Below are positions 1-6,906 of a DNA stretch of 7,177 bases, piece after piece (the first letter of the stretch is position 1; each line of letters opens with the position of its first letter). Under the pieces are notes generated by a model. That model did not search any database. It was not told the origin of the DNA and was given only the letters and a program-made list of their open reading frames with translations. Position numbers and translations under genes: made by a program. Location: positions 1 to 7,177 of the forward strand of contig JAKASC010000122.1 of the NCBI GenBank assembly GCA_021828245.1, read 5' to 3'. The DNA comes from Acidobacteriota bacterium (GTDB lineage: Bacteria > Acidobacteriota > Terriglobia > UBA7540).

Positions 1-9
1 CGACATTTC

Positions 10-38
10 TTGACAGCGCGCCGATTCCGTCTGACAAT
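10..38 (+). promoter_or_regulatory. Probable sigma70 promoter of tRNA-Phe
   Basis: A perfect -35 box TTGACA (10-15) is followed after 17 bp by GACAAT (33-38), which matches the -10 consensus at 4 of 6 positions. Transcription would start near 44-46, a few bases before the mature tRNA at 51. The spacing and near-consensus boxes support it. The start site itself is inferred. Confidence 0.7.
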
Positions 39-50
39 CATCTTTCAGTC

Positions 51-126
51 GCCGCGGTAGCTCAGGTGGTAGAGCGCAGCCCTGAAAAGGCTGGCGTCGG
101 CGGTTCAACTCCGTCCCGCGGCACCA
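51..126 (+). tRNA. tRNA-Phe (anticodon GAA)
   Basis: The 76-nt sequence folds as a full cloverleaf. The acceptor stem GCCGCGG pairs with CCGCGGC over seven pairs. The anticodon stem CAGCC/GGCTG encloses a seven-base loop, CTGAAAA, with anticodon GAA at 84-86, which reads phenylalanine codons UUC and UUU. The T arm has stem GGCGG/CCGTC (one G-U pair) around TTCAACT. Discriminator A is followed by a CCA encoded in the DNA at 124-126. No second tRNA follows, so this looks like a single-gene unit. Such genes are common integration targets, but I saw no duplicated tRNA 3' end in this window. Confidence 0.97.
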
Positions 127-255
127 TTCCTTTCAACAACTTACCGAAAAGCACCCTCGGCGCCGTGGGAACAGAAAGGAACAATAACCAATTTTCGCCT
201 AGCCGAAGTTCGTCACAAGAGGGGGGAAGACTGAGCTAAGGGCTTTGGAATCAGC

Positions 256-1403
256 TTAGGCGGTGGCCGAGTCTACACTACATTCGAAGTTCAAATTGAA
301 GCGATCCGGCAGGGTCAACCGGAGTTGATTGGGGGGTTGCTGTTGTTCGACAAAAAATCCTCACCACGCTTGGGGAAGGCAAGGTCTGTTACGCACGCTT
401 CCCGAAAGGTCACTGTTGTTCAGGGCTGGGTGTGGTGATGCGGCGGAGGCGAAGCTCTCGGCCATCGGTCGTCGGCAGAATGATATCCGCACTCTGGAGC
501 GTTGAGAGCAGCGTCAGGGCGTGGGCGGGCGAGAGATGGAATGGGTGACGTTTGAGCAGATGCTTCAGCGTGACCCACAACGCGTAGGCGAGGAACGCCA
601 CCAGAATGTGTGCCTTGACACGCGGCTCGATCTGATGAAACAAGGGACGGATCGAGAGTTCGCTCTTCAGTGCGCGGAAGGCGGCCTCGGCTTCGGTGAG
701 TTGGATGTACTTGCTCCAAAGTTCTTCGGCGGTTTCGCTCTCCAGATGGGTTCACAGCAGGTAGGCGCCTTCGCGGGCCTCGCGCCAGGCGCGGCGGTCT
801 TCGATGGGGTTCCAATTCAAAACCAGACGGCCGTCGCGTTCGGTCAGCTTCATTTCGTAGAGGTCCGTCACCTGGGCATTCCATGCCTGAATCCGTCCCA
901 GCCGCCGTTCGATTTTTGACCGGTCTTTCACGCGCCCTTGCTCGACCTGTTGGGACAGACGCTTCAAGGCGTGTTCCAGGCGCGTCGAAAAGCGCAACGA
1001 CTCTCGACCAGGGTACGTCGGCAGGCTCCTCATCCAGCAACGCTTCCCAGAACCGGTCCAGCCCCAGCCGCTTCCATAGTTCCAGACCCAGATAACAGTT
1101 CTCACACTGCCGCCCTCGCTCCTAGCGCACTGCATTAACACGCACCTGCGCCACGCCCGGATCGTTCTCCGGGAGTTCAACATCGGAAGGGAACAATCTC
1201 AACTGGCGGCGCTCGCCCTGTTCGTTGAAGACTTCGAGGACTTTCCACCAGCGCGCCCGCGCCGAATCGTTCAGTTCGCCCAAGTAGCACAGCGTGCGTT
1301 GCCGCGGTCCGACCGCCGTGCGCACCGTTTCCACCAGCGACCAGTAGGTGTGTTCCTTCCCGTGCTTGTACCAGAAGTTCGGGCGTAAATATACCGACGC
1401 CAA
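256..1403 (-). pseudogene. Decayed IS1634/IS4-family transposase
   Basis: Degenerate remnant of an IS4-superfamily (IS1634-like) DDE transposase, recognised by its N-terminal part (HTYWSLVETVR, GPRQRTLCYLGEL), its middle part (GRVKDRSKIERRLGRI) and the C-terminal YIQLTEAEAAFRALK. The last fits the Y(2)R(3)E(6)K signature with Leu in place of Arg: Tyr at 707-709, Glu at 686-688, Lys at 665-667. Lesions are visible. A TAG at 1122-1124 probably replaces Trp. An out-of-frame join near 990-1000 fuses PWSRVVA to RFSTRLEHALKRL and removes roughly 200 codons with the DD part of the active site. A TGA lies at 752-754, probably from Arg. An apparent 73-bp insertion at 340-412 shifts the frame. Ignoring that insertion, the frame continues to a TAA at 256-258. 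The original start is not identifiable; 1403 is only the edge of the open frame. The protein cannot be active. Confidence 0.85.
340..421. repeat. 73-bp insertion between 9-bp direct repeats
   Basis: CTGTTGTTC occurs at 340-348 and again at 413-421. Removing one copy plus the sequence between them (73 bp) restores a continuous transposase C-terminus, SPEQQ followed by QPPNQLRLTLPDR. The insert contains GGGAAG and CTTCCC that could form a small hairpin, and short GAC/GTC ends. It could be a tiny non-autonomous element with a target duplication, or a slippage product. I do not recognise it. Confidence 0.4.
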
Positions 1404-1572
1404 TGTTCAGGTTCGTCAGGTATTGCGGGTCACCCTGTAATGAGATGGCGTTGTCGAGGCCGTCACGCTGAATGTCGCGGAGGAATTTGATGACCTGGAT
1501 AAAGTTCGACTTTCCGGAGGCGTTCGCCCCGATCAAGACGTTGACCCCACCTACTGAAGGCGATTTTACCAA
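1399..1572 (-). pseudogene. N-terminal fragment of AAA/RecF-like ATPase
   Basis: The minus-strand reading contains VNVLIGANASGKSNF, a P-loop Walker A motif (GANASGKS) of the kind found near the N-terminus of RecF/SMC-like AAA ATPases. It is followed by FLRDIQRDGLDNAISLQG, typical of the region just after it. About 58 residues are recognisable, up to LNIG near 1399. There the homology stops and the decayed transposase begins. No Walker B, signature or C-terminal part exists in the window, and the usual start Met and first strand are not visible; 1572 is a TTG. The frame is open back to the kbl stop, so the true N-terminus may already be lost. I interpret it as a gene cut by transposition and later decay. 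It is not functional. Confidence 0.65.
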
Positions 1573-1647
1573 AGAATCGCCGCTCCTGCTGCCGCGTTCT
1601 CGGGTCAGGACGTGGGGCGGTCCAGCGGCCCGAGGGGGCTGGCCTCG

Positions 1648-2832
1648 TTAGATGATTCTCAGTTTTTTGCCGACGGATTCGAGAATGGCGAGGGCGCGGG
1701 AAAGTTCCTCGCGCGTGTGAGTGGCGGTGACAATGGTGCGGATGCGGGCTTTGCCTTGCGGGACGGTGGGAAAACCGATGCTCTGGGCGAAAACGCCCTG
1801 CTGGAAAAGTTGGCGGGAAAATTCGTGCGCGAGCGCGGCGTCGCCGACGATGACGGGCGTAATCGGAGTTTCGCTCATGCCGGTGTTGAAGCCGAGCTTC
1901 TTGAGGCTCTCCTTGAAGAACCGCGTGTTGGCCCAAAGCCGCTCGATGAGCTGCGGCTCTTCTTCCAGAACTTCAAACGCGGCCAGGCACGTGGCGGCGA
2001 CGGAAGGCGGATGGGAAGTGGAAAACAGGAACGGGCGGGCGCGATGGTAAAGGAATTGGATGGTGTCGCGGGTTGAGCCGACGTAGCCGCCGAGCGCGCC
2101 GATGGCCTTCGACAGGGTGCCAACCTGGATATCCACGCGGCCGTGCAGATTGAAGTGGTCCACGGTGCCGCGGCCGTTCTTGCCGAGGACGCCCGATGCG
2201 TGCGCGTCATCGAGCATCATGATGCAGCCGAACTTTTCCGCCAGCGCGGCGAGCTCGGGCAAGGGCGCGATGTCGCCGTCCATTGAGAAAACGCCGTCGG
2301 TGATGAGCAACTTGCGGCCGGGGCGCACGGCGATCTCTTTGAGGATCTTTTCGCAGGCGTCCACGTCCTTGTGGGGAAAAACCTTGATTTCAGCGCGAGA
2401 CAGGCGGCAGCCGTCAATGATGGAGGCGTGGTTGAGCTCGTCGGAGATGATGACGCCCTCGCGGCCCAAAATGGCGGCAACGGTCCCGGCATTGGCGGCG
2501 AAGCCGGACTGAAAAACCACCGAGGCTTCAACCTGCTTAAAGCGCGCGATCTTTTCCTCCAGCGCCATGTGGATCGTCATCGTGCCGGCAATGGTGCGGA
2601 CGGCTCCCGAGCCGACGCCGTAGCGCTCAATGGCTTCAATGGCGCGCGCTTTGAGTTTGGGATGCGTCGTCAGCCCGAGGTAATTGTTGGAAGAAAGATT
2701 GATGACCTCGCGACCGTCAAAACGAGCGACGGGAAGTTGCTCGCCTTCGAGCACGCGGAGCTTCTGATAGAGCTTTTGGTCGCGGAGCTTGTTGAGCTCA
2801 TCGGTCAGATATTGAAGCTGGGCTTTGGGCAT
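1648..2832 (-). CDS. kbl: Glycine C-acetyltransferase (2-amino-3-ketobutyrate CoA ligase)
   Basis: PLP-dependent enzyme of the alpha-oxoamine synthase family, 394 aa, the usual length for Kbl. It cleaves 2-amino-3-oxobutyrate with CoA to glycine and acetyl-CoA, the second step of cytosolic threonine breakdown after threonine dehydrogenase. Family motifs are all present: SSNNYLGL (47-54), GSGAVRTIAGT (74-84), DELNHASIIDG (131-141, His135 stacking on PLP), TDGVFSMDGDIAPL (178-191), DDAHASGVLG (208-217, with Asp208 and His211) and GTLSKAIGALGGY (238-250), where Lys242 forms the Schiff base. SETPI and the RPFLFSTSHPP loop agree better with Kbl than BioF, but a BioF-like role cannot be excluded by motif alone. 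The ATG at 2832 has a weak AGGG upstream. No tdh partner lies next to it. The gene is divergent from the methyltransferase. Confidence 0.93.
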   Translation of the reverse strand: MPKAQLQYLTDELNKLRDQKLYQKLRVLEGEQLPVARFDGREVINLSSNNYLGLTTHPKLKARAIEAIERYGVGSGAVRTIAGTMTIHMALEEKIARFKQVEASVVFQSGFAANAGTVAAILGREGVIISDELNHASIIDGCRLSRAEIKVFPHKDVDACEKILKEIAVRPGRKLLITDGVFSMDGDIAPLPELAALAEKFGCIMMLDDAHASGVLGKNGRGTVDHFNLHGRVDIQVGTLSKAIGALGGYVGSTRDTIQFLYHRARPFLFSTSHPPSVAATCLAAFEVLEEEPQLIERLWANTRFFKESLKKLGFNTGMSETPITPVIVGDAALAHEFSRQLFQQGVFAQSIGFPTVPQGKARIRTIVTATHTREELSRALAILESVGKKLRII

Positions 2833-2888
2833 GGGTCACACGGCCCTGCGCTGGCACGACGCTCGAGCGCGCCGTGGGCGAAGAAGCC

Positions 2889-2897
2889 ATGATACCA
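2889..2897 (-). promoter_or_regulatory. Possible extended -10 promoter of kbl
   Basis: On the minus strand TGGTATCAT gives an extended -10 (TGn before TATCAT, hexamer at 2894-2889). The start would lie near 2882, leaving a leader of about 50 nt before the kbl ATG. There is no good -35 box, which is tolerated with an extended -10. This is inferred from the motif only. Confidence 0.4.
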
Positions 2898-2982
2898 CGG
2901 CCCGCGTGCGTGAGCGATACTCAGCCTGCGACGTCGGCCCGCGCAGTGGGACGCAATTCCCTGAGTGCGGGTGGAAACCGTC

Positions 2983-3011
2983 TTGCACCGTCCACACTGT
3001 CTGATTATGAT
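2983..3011 (+). promoter_or_regulatory. Promoter of the adenine methyltransferase, possibly giving leaderless mRNA
   Basis: TTGCAC (2983-2988) and TATGAT (3006-3011) are separated by 17 bp, each one or two bases from consensus. The -10 ends eight bases before the ATG at 3020, so transcription should begin at or within two bases of the start codon. AGGGG (3012-3016) lies too close to the ATG to be a normal ribosome binding site and would not be transcribed from this promoter. Confidence 0.65.
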
Positions 3012-3019
3012 AGGGGCTG

Positions 3020-3934
3020 ATGGCTGCGCGCGTAATCAACGTCGCCTCGGTTCCGCATCGCAGTCCCTTCAGATATCCCGGCGGCAAAACCTGGCTGGTC
3101 CCCTACGTCCGGCAGTGGATCCGGAGCCTGCCGCGTCGCCCCTTCGAGTTTGCCGAGCCGTTCGCCGGAGGCGGGATCGTGGGGCTTTCGGTTCTATTCG
3201 ATGGCTTGGCGGAAAAGCTCACGCTCGTTGAAATCGACGAGGATGTCGCTTCGGTCTGGAAAACCATCCTCAGCGCTCAAGGGAGCCGTCTGGCGTCCGA
3301 AATCATGTCCTTCAGACCAACCGAAGAGTCCGTGCGGTCGTGCCTGTCCCGTACGCCGAAAACTCAGTTTGACCGTGCCCTGCAGACGATCGTTCGCAAC
3401 CGCGTCCAGCGGGGCGGGATTATGGCCCCCGGAGCGAGCCTTATGAGGCGGGGAGAGAATGGGCGGGGGGTCGCCTCTCGCTGGTACCCAGAGACCTTAG
3501 CGCGGCGTATCCTGGCCATTTTCGAGAGTAGGCACCGCATTCGGTTCCGGCTGGAGGACGGAATTCAGTTCATCCACGACAATGCCAACCGCAAGGATAT
3601 GGCTTTCTTCATCGATCCGCCGTACACCGTAGCGGGCCGGAGGCTGTACCTACACTCCCAGATTGACCATGAAAGGCTCTTCAGCGACGTCGCCACGTTA
3701 AGGGGAGAGTTCCTGATGACCTACGACAATGCCGGGCCGATTCGGACCCTGGCCTCGCGGTTCAGGCTCGACACGCACACCATCCCTATGAAGAACACGC
3801 ACCATAGGGTCATGACCGAGCTGTTAGTGGGGCGCGATCTTGACTGGGCCAGAAAGCCGCTGCAGCTTGTCCAGGATGCGCTTTTCGAAGACCTCCAGGC
3901 TCACGGGAGTGCCGGCCGTCAGGCCCTCTACTGA
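3020..3934 (+). CDS. D12-class DNA adenine N6-methyltransferase
   Basis: DNA methyltransferase of the Dam/M.DpnII (D12, alpha-class) family, 304 aa. It transfers methyl from S-adenosylmethionine to N6 of adenine in a target site. Motifs run in the alpha order: motif X FRYPGGK (17-23), motif I AEPFAGGG (45-52) for SAM binding, acidic VEID (70-73), a central target-recognition region (about 85-190), and motif IV DPPY (199-202) for catalysis. THHRVMTELLVGRDL (260-274) is where family members usually end, so the last 30 residues are an extension. That extension lies opposite the 3' end of the convergent endonuclease gene, overlapping it by 111 bp. The gene is probably the protective half of a type II restriction-modification pair. 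The ATG at 3020 is preferred because it precedes motif X by a normal distance and follows a promoter directly. The recognition sequence cannot be read from the sequence. Confidence 0.92.
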   Translation: MAARVINVASVPHRSPFRYPGGKTWLVPYVRQWIRSLPRRPFEFAEPFAGGGIVGLSVLFDGLAEKLTLVEIDEDVASVWKTILSAQGSRLASEIMSFRPTEESVRSCLSRTPKTQFDRALQTIVRNRVQRGGIMAPGASLMRRGENGRGVASRWYPETLARRILAIFESRHRIRFRLEDGIQFIHDNANRKDMAFFIDPPYTVAGRRLYLHSQIDHERLFSDVATLRGEFLMTYDNAGPIRTLASRFRLDTHTIPMKNTHHRVMTELLVGRDLDWARKPLQLVQDALFEDLQAHGSAGRQALY

Positions 3935-4765
3935 ATCTGCTAGCGTGGTGAAGTGGACTCCGTCTCGCTCGAGTCGAAATTTACCCGCCTCCCGCTCGCT
4001 GTACCTTACGACAAACCAAGCGACATCACAGTTCGTGATGTGCGGAACGGTTCGCATCTTGCCCATAGCTAGAAAGAAGGCGCGGTCCACGACCACAGCC
4101 ATCTTCTTCCCCCATCTGCTCAGAGTTGGGACCTTAATCTGTAACTGCGGCATCAATCTTTTTGGACCGCTGCTGCGATAATCGGGGCGCCGCAGGACGT
4201 GCGGAAATGGGAGGCTGTCTGCAGTGTGGTTTCGGATTACCTCGAAGTCGTTTGTTATGGCGAGTCCCTGAAAGTAAACTGCCTGGACCTCGACAGCACA
4301 CCACAGGAGGGGGCTGCTCTTTGGAACCGCCAAAATTCTGTCAATGCGGCCCACGGCCTTGGCTTTTGGCGATAGCGGCGATTCCAGAAAGCCGATCTCA
4401 CCGACTACGGTCGGATCGCTCGTGCCAAGGATTGTCTCCCCGACCCAGCGATAAATCATCTGATCTTCCTCGAAGCGTGCCGGGCACACCGTCCGTAGCT
4501 GCCCGTCTTCGCCGCTCGCCGGCGTGACGAGGCCGATTTCTAGTGATTTCTGATACAGGCGCAGGGAGCAGACGCCGCCTACCTTGTTGCAGTCAGCTCC
4601 TTTCTGAAATGGACAGCGCGTCGCAGGCCGTTGGGCTTTTGGAAGGCATTCGATGCGCGCACGGTTGCGGCGCTCCGCCGCGGTCATCGAGGTCAAGGGT
4701 ACACCGTACCACTCGCCGATTCCGAACCTAAGCTGCGGGGCCTTTGGCTTGACGGGCTTCGGCAC
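3824..4765 (-). CDS. NotI-like type II restriction endonuclease
   Basis: Putative nuclease of the NotI family, 313 aa from the GTG at 4765. The family pattern of four cysteines is present: CPF at Cys51, Cys59, GVC at Cys66 and CP at Cys94. In NotI this set binds iron in a fold that contacts DNA. The likely PD-(D/E)xK-type active site is Asp142 (GRIDRI) with Glu159-x-Gln161 in AVEVQAVYFQG, which resembles the EIQ strand I recall for NotI. The start is uncertain. GTG at 4765 has GGAGG only three bases ahead; GTG at 4783 is an alternative. The frame is open to 5011, but that part is antisense to nothing useful and simply shadows the TPR gene. The 3' end overlaps the convergent methyltransferase by 111 bp, which supports a restriction-modification pair. 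Target and activity are inferred. A probable terminator upstream implies its own promoter. Confidence 0.82.
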   Translation of the reverse strand: MPKPVKPKAPQLRFGIGEWYGVPLTSMTAAERRNRARIECLPKAQRPATRCPFQKGADCNKVGGVCSLRLYQKSLEIGLVTPASGEDGQLRTVCPARFEEDQMIYRWVGETILGTSDPTVVGEIGFLESPLSPKAKAVGRIDRILAVPKSSPLLWCAVEVQAVYFQGLAITNDFEVIRNHTADSLPFPHVLRRPDYRSSGPKRLMPQLQIKVPTLSRWGKKMAVVVDRAFFLAMGKMRTVPHITNCDVAWFVVRYSEREAGKFRLERDGVHFTTLADSVEGLTAGTPVSLEVFEKRILDKLQRLSGPVKIAPH

Positions 4766-4794
4766 GGGCCTCCATGCTACCACGGGAGGGTGAG

Positions 4795-4819
4795 AAAACA
4801 AAAATACTGGGCGCCCAGC
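4795..4819 (-). terminator. Probable intrinsic terminator after the TPR gene
   Basis: Read on the minus strand, the palindrome CTGGGCGCCCAG (4818-4807) can form a short GC hairpin with a GCGC loop. It is followed at once by ATTTTTGTTTT (to 4795). It lies about 30 bp past the TPR stop codon and just before the endonuclease start. The stem is only four to five pairs, so efficiency is uncertain. Confidence 0.5.
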
Positions 4820-4850
4820 GTGGAAATTCGAATCACCTTGCCCATAGGTT

Positions 4851-5333
4851 CTACTGCAGCTTGCGGCGGACTTTTTCGAGGCCCTCTTTGGCGAGTGTAT
4901 AATCGGGGCAAAGCTTGAGGGCCTGGTCGAAGTGCCAGCGCGCCTTGCCGAGCATTTCCTTGGCCGTATAAACGCGACCCAGGTTGTAATGCGGGAAGTG
5001 GTAGGACTCATAGCGCTTGGACTGGAGCGCGCGTTCGAGCCAGGGGATGGCGGCGTCGTACTCGCCTCTTTCGATCAAATAGGCGCCGATATCGTTATAA
5101 GGGTTGCCAAATTCGGGATCAATCTGGATGGCCTTTTTGCACTCGGCGATGGCATCCTCGATTTTACCTTGGTAATGATAGGCCCATCCGAGAAAGGTGT
5201 AAGCCTCGGCGGTGGGATGGAGGTCGAGGGAGCGCTTGTAGAGCTCGACGGCCATTTCATAGTCGCCGCCCACCTGGTATTGGTAAGCTTCCTTAAACAA
5301 TTCCCACGCTGACTGCAACTCTTCGGACGCCAT
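4851..5333 (-). CDS. Tetratricopeptide repeat (TPR) protein
   Basis: A 160-residue soluble protein made almost entirely of four TPR helix pairs, at about residues 7-40, 41-74, 75-108 and 113-146. The repeat consensus is plain: GDYEMAVELYKRSLDLHP, GKIEDAIAECKKAIQIDP, GEYDAAIPWLERAL and GKARWHFDQALKLCP. There is no signal peptide, membrane segment or catalytic domain, so it is probably a cytosolic protein-interaction scaffold with an unknown partner. The ATG at 5333 has GAGAGGG about seven bases upstream, a fair ribosome binding site. A likely terminator follows it. It is on the same strand as the endonuclease, but nothing shows a shared function. It is probably a housekeeping or lineage gene flanking the restriction-modification module. 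Confidence 0.93.
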   Translation of the reverse strand: MASEELQSAWELFKEAYQYQVGGDYEMAVELYKRSLDLHPTAEAYTFLGWAYHYQGKIEDAIAECKKAIQIDPEFGNPYNDIGAYLIERGEYDAAIPWLERALQSKRYESYHFPHYNLGRVYTAKEMLGKARWHFDQALKLCPDYTLAKEGLEKVRRKLQ

Positions 5334-5361
5334 GCCGCACCCTCTCGCTCTCCAACTCCCT

Positions 5362-5390
5362 AACTAACACACTGGCCGTCACCGTGTCAA
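5362..5390 (-). promoter_or_regulatory. Possible weak promoter of the TPR gene
   Basis: A perfect TTGACA (5390-5385) lies 17 bp before TTAGTT (5367-5362), which is a poor -10 hexamer. It is placed properly to give a ~25-nt leader to the TPR ATG. The -35 is part of a CGTGTCAA direct repeat (5383-5390 and 5404-5411, start-to-start 21 bp, two helical turns), which might be an operator. Low confidence. Confidence 0.3.
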
Positions 5391-5405
5391 TTGGCGCAGC
5401 TTGCG

Positions 5406-5457
5406 TGTCAAAGCTCTTTAGAAATGTCCCCTTGCTTACCTCATTAGAATTGTCCCC
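5406..5457 (-). repeat. Left-end tandem units of the IS
   Basis: On the minus strand GGGGACAATTCTAATGAGG (from 5457) and GGGGACATTTCTAAAGAGC (from 5431) follow each other with a 26-bp period. They resemble the right-end units in inverted orientation and are the likely transposase-binding sites. Confidence 0.7.
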
Positions 5458-5532
5458 TTTTTCTTTCTTGGTTTTTGTTCTTCTCCTTGGCCTTGCCCGG
5501 AGCGCAGCCCTGCGAGCCCGAAGGGCGAGCGT

Positions 5533-6864
5533 TTAGGGCGAAGCGCAGGGCAAGGCCAACGACGACCGCGTCGCAACCGCCGCCGCCCCGCCCAACTCCC
5601 GCCTCTCGGCGGCTCGGCGGGCGGCCTGTCGCCACGGGTGATCGCTCGGCGGCACCCACTTTCGCTTCGCGACGCTCGGAGCAGCGATGCCCCTCTCCTG
5701 GACACACGGTCCGGCCGGGGCCGGGATTTCGCGCCACGCCAGCGCCTGGCCTCGATACTCGATGGCCAAGTTCCCGTCCGGCCCCTCGCACACCACCACC
5801 TTGCCCTTCGACGGCGCGTAGTGACACCGTGGCCCCTCCAGCTGGAAAAATCGGTTCGCGTAGCGCACCACCCAGTCCTGGCTCACCGCGCGCTCGCTCT
5901 CCAGACGGAAGATCCGATCCAACTCCGCCGCCCCAGGCGCTCGACGATGATAATCCTCCCGCCTCGCCGCCGGGCGCGCAAAACGCCGGTTGTGCTCTGG
6001 CAGATACTCCGCTTCCAAGTACGCGTTGGCCTCCGCATGCGTCCGGATCCGCTTCCGTCGCAGCTTCTTCACCAGCCGGTCCTGATGCGTGCCGTGCATC
6101 CGTTCCACCCGCCCCTTGGCCTGCGGCGAACTGGCCGCGATCAGCTCAATCCCCAGCTTCCGGCACATGCCTCCGAACTGCGTGATCGGCTCTTCCCCGC
6201 GCAGTCGCTCGCGCGGCGTGGCACACCGCTTGTACAGGTTTTTCCAATCCACGTACAGCGCCCACGGTACTCCGTAGCGCTCGATCCAGGCCCGCAACGC
6301 CCCCGCCGCCGCCCAGATCGTCTCTTCCTCCCCCAGCCGCGCCAGCGTCGTGTTCGTCGCGTCATCGGCCATGTCCATCAAGCACCCCTCCGGCCCACGC
6401 TTCTCCAACCAGGGGTGAAAACTTCCATCCATCTGCACCAACTCGCCCAAGTGCTCCTTGCGCTCCCGCCGCCTCCGATGCCGTCGCCGCCTCCGCTCCC
6501 GGCTCCACAGCCCTTCCGCCAACATCCAGCGCCGCAGCGTCTCGGCACCGATCTTCAGACCATCCTCCGATCCTAAGTGCTCGGCCGCCAGCGTCGGCCC
6601 AAAACGCTCCCCCACCTCCCCGCCGTACTTCTTCCGCACCAGCCCCAGCACCTTGCGCCGCAACTCCTCCCCATGCGCCCGATTCGATCGCCGCCCCGCG
6701 CTCCGGTGCTTCAGCCCCACCGCACCCTCCTCCCGGTAACGCTTCCACAGCCGCTTCGTCTGCCGATAGCTCAATCGCAGCAGCACCGCCGCGTCCACCA
6801 CCCGCAGATCTTGGCTCTTCACCCTTGCCAGAACTCCAACCCTCGCCAACTCCCTCTTGCTCAT
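5533..6864 (-). CDS. ISNCY-family DDE transposase
   Basis: Full-length transposase (443 aa from the ATG at 6864) of the IS1202-like ISNCY group. An N-terminal helix-turn-helix lies in VDAAVLLRLSYRQTKRLWKRY (about 23-43) and binds the element ends. A strongly basic Arg-rich patch follows at about 124-136. The RNase H-like catalytic core has Asp146 (QMDGSFHPW), Asp206 (LYVDWKN) and Glu254 (KGRVERMHGTHQDRL), and the conserved SPQAKGRVER block is intact. The C-terminal part (about 305-443) ends in low-complexity Ala/Arg-rich sequence. I prefer the ATG at 6864 because GGGGAG lies seven bases upstream. ATG 6870 and TTG 6879 (AGGAGG five bases upstream) are alternatives. The gene is very GC-rich. 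No frameshift or stop was found, so it could be active. Confidence 0.93.
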   Translation of the reverse strand: MSKRELARVGVLARVKSQDLRVVDAAVLLRLSYRQTKRLWKRYREEGAVGLKHRSAGRRSNRAHGEELRRKVLGLVRKKYGGEVGERFGPTLAAEHLGSEDGLKIGAETLRRWMLAEGLWSRERRRRRHRRRRERKEHLGELVQMDGSFHPWLEKRGPEGCLMDMADDATNTTLARLGEEETIWAAAGALRAWIERYGVPWALYVDWKNLYKRCATPRERLRGEEPITQFGGMCRKLGIELIAASSPQAKGRVERMHGTHQDRLVKKLRRKRIRTHAEANAYLEAEYLPEHNRRFARPAARREDYHRRAPGAAELDRIFRLESERAVSQDWVVRYANRFFQLEGPRCHYAPSKGKVVVCEGPDGNLAIEYRGQALAWREIPAPAGPCVQERGIAAPSVAKRKWVPPSDHPWRQAARRAAERRELGGAAAVATRSSLALPCASP

Positions 6865-6906
6865 CTCCATTCTCCCCAATCGGACCTCCTCTCGGAGTTC
6901 CTATTA

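Noticed and set aside
51..126. tRNA-Phe as the attachment site of an integrative element covering the restriction-modification genes
   Set aside because: No copy of the tRNA 3' end was found elsewhere in the window and no integrase is present.
154..169. GC-rich palindrome after the tRNA as an intrinsic terminator
   Set aside because: The stem has a mismatch and almost no loop, and no T tract follows.
2130..2175. A NotI site (GCGGCCGC) in the window
   Set aside because: Only seven-base near matches (GCGGCCGT) were seen. They say nothing about the nuclease's own target.
3840..4527. Plus-strand open frames opposite the endonuclease
   Set aside because: No domain, no ribosome binding site, and the opposite strand carries the conserved family motifs.
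4766..5011. N-terminal extension of the endonuclease to 5011
   Set aside because: Most of it lies in another frame of the TPR gene and crosses a probable terminator. It has no family-like sequence; the recognisable protein starts near LRFGIGEWYG.
5383..5411. The TTGACA at 5411-5406 as an outward promoter supplied by the IS
   Set aside because: No acceptable -10 box lies 15-19 bp downstream of it.
5475..6576. Long plus-strand open frames, Pro/Arg/Ser-rich
   Set aside because: They are antisense shadows of the high-GC transposase gene, with low-complexity composition and no recognisable domain.
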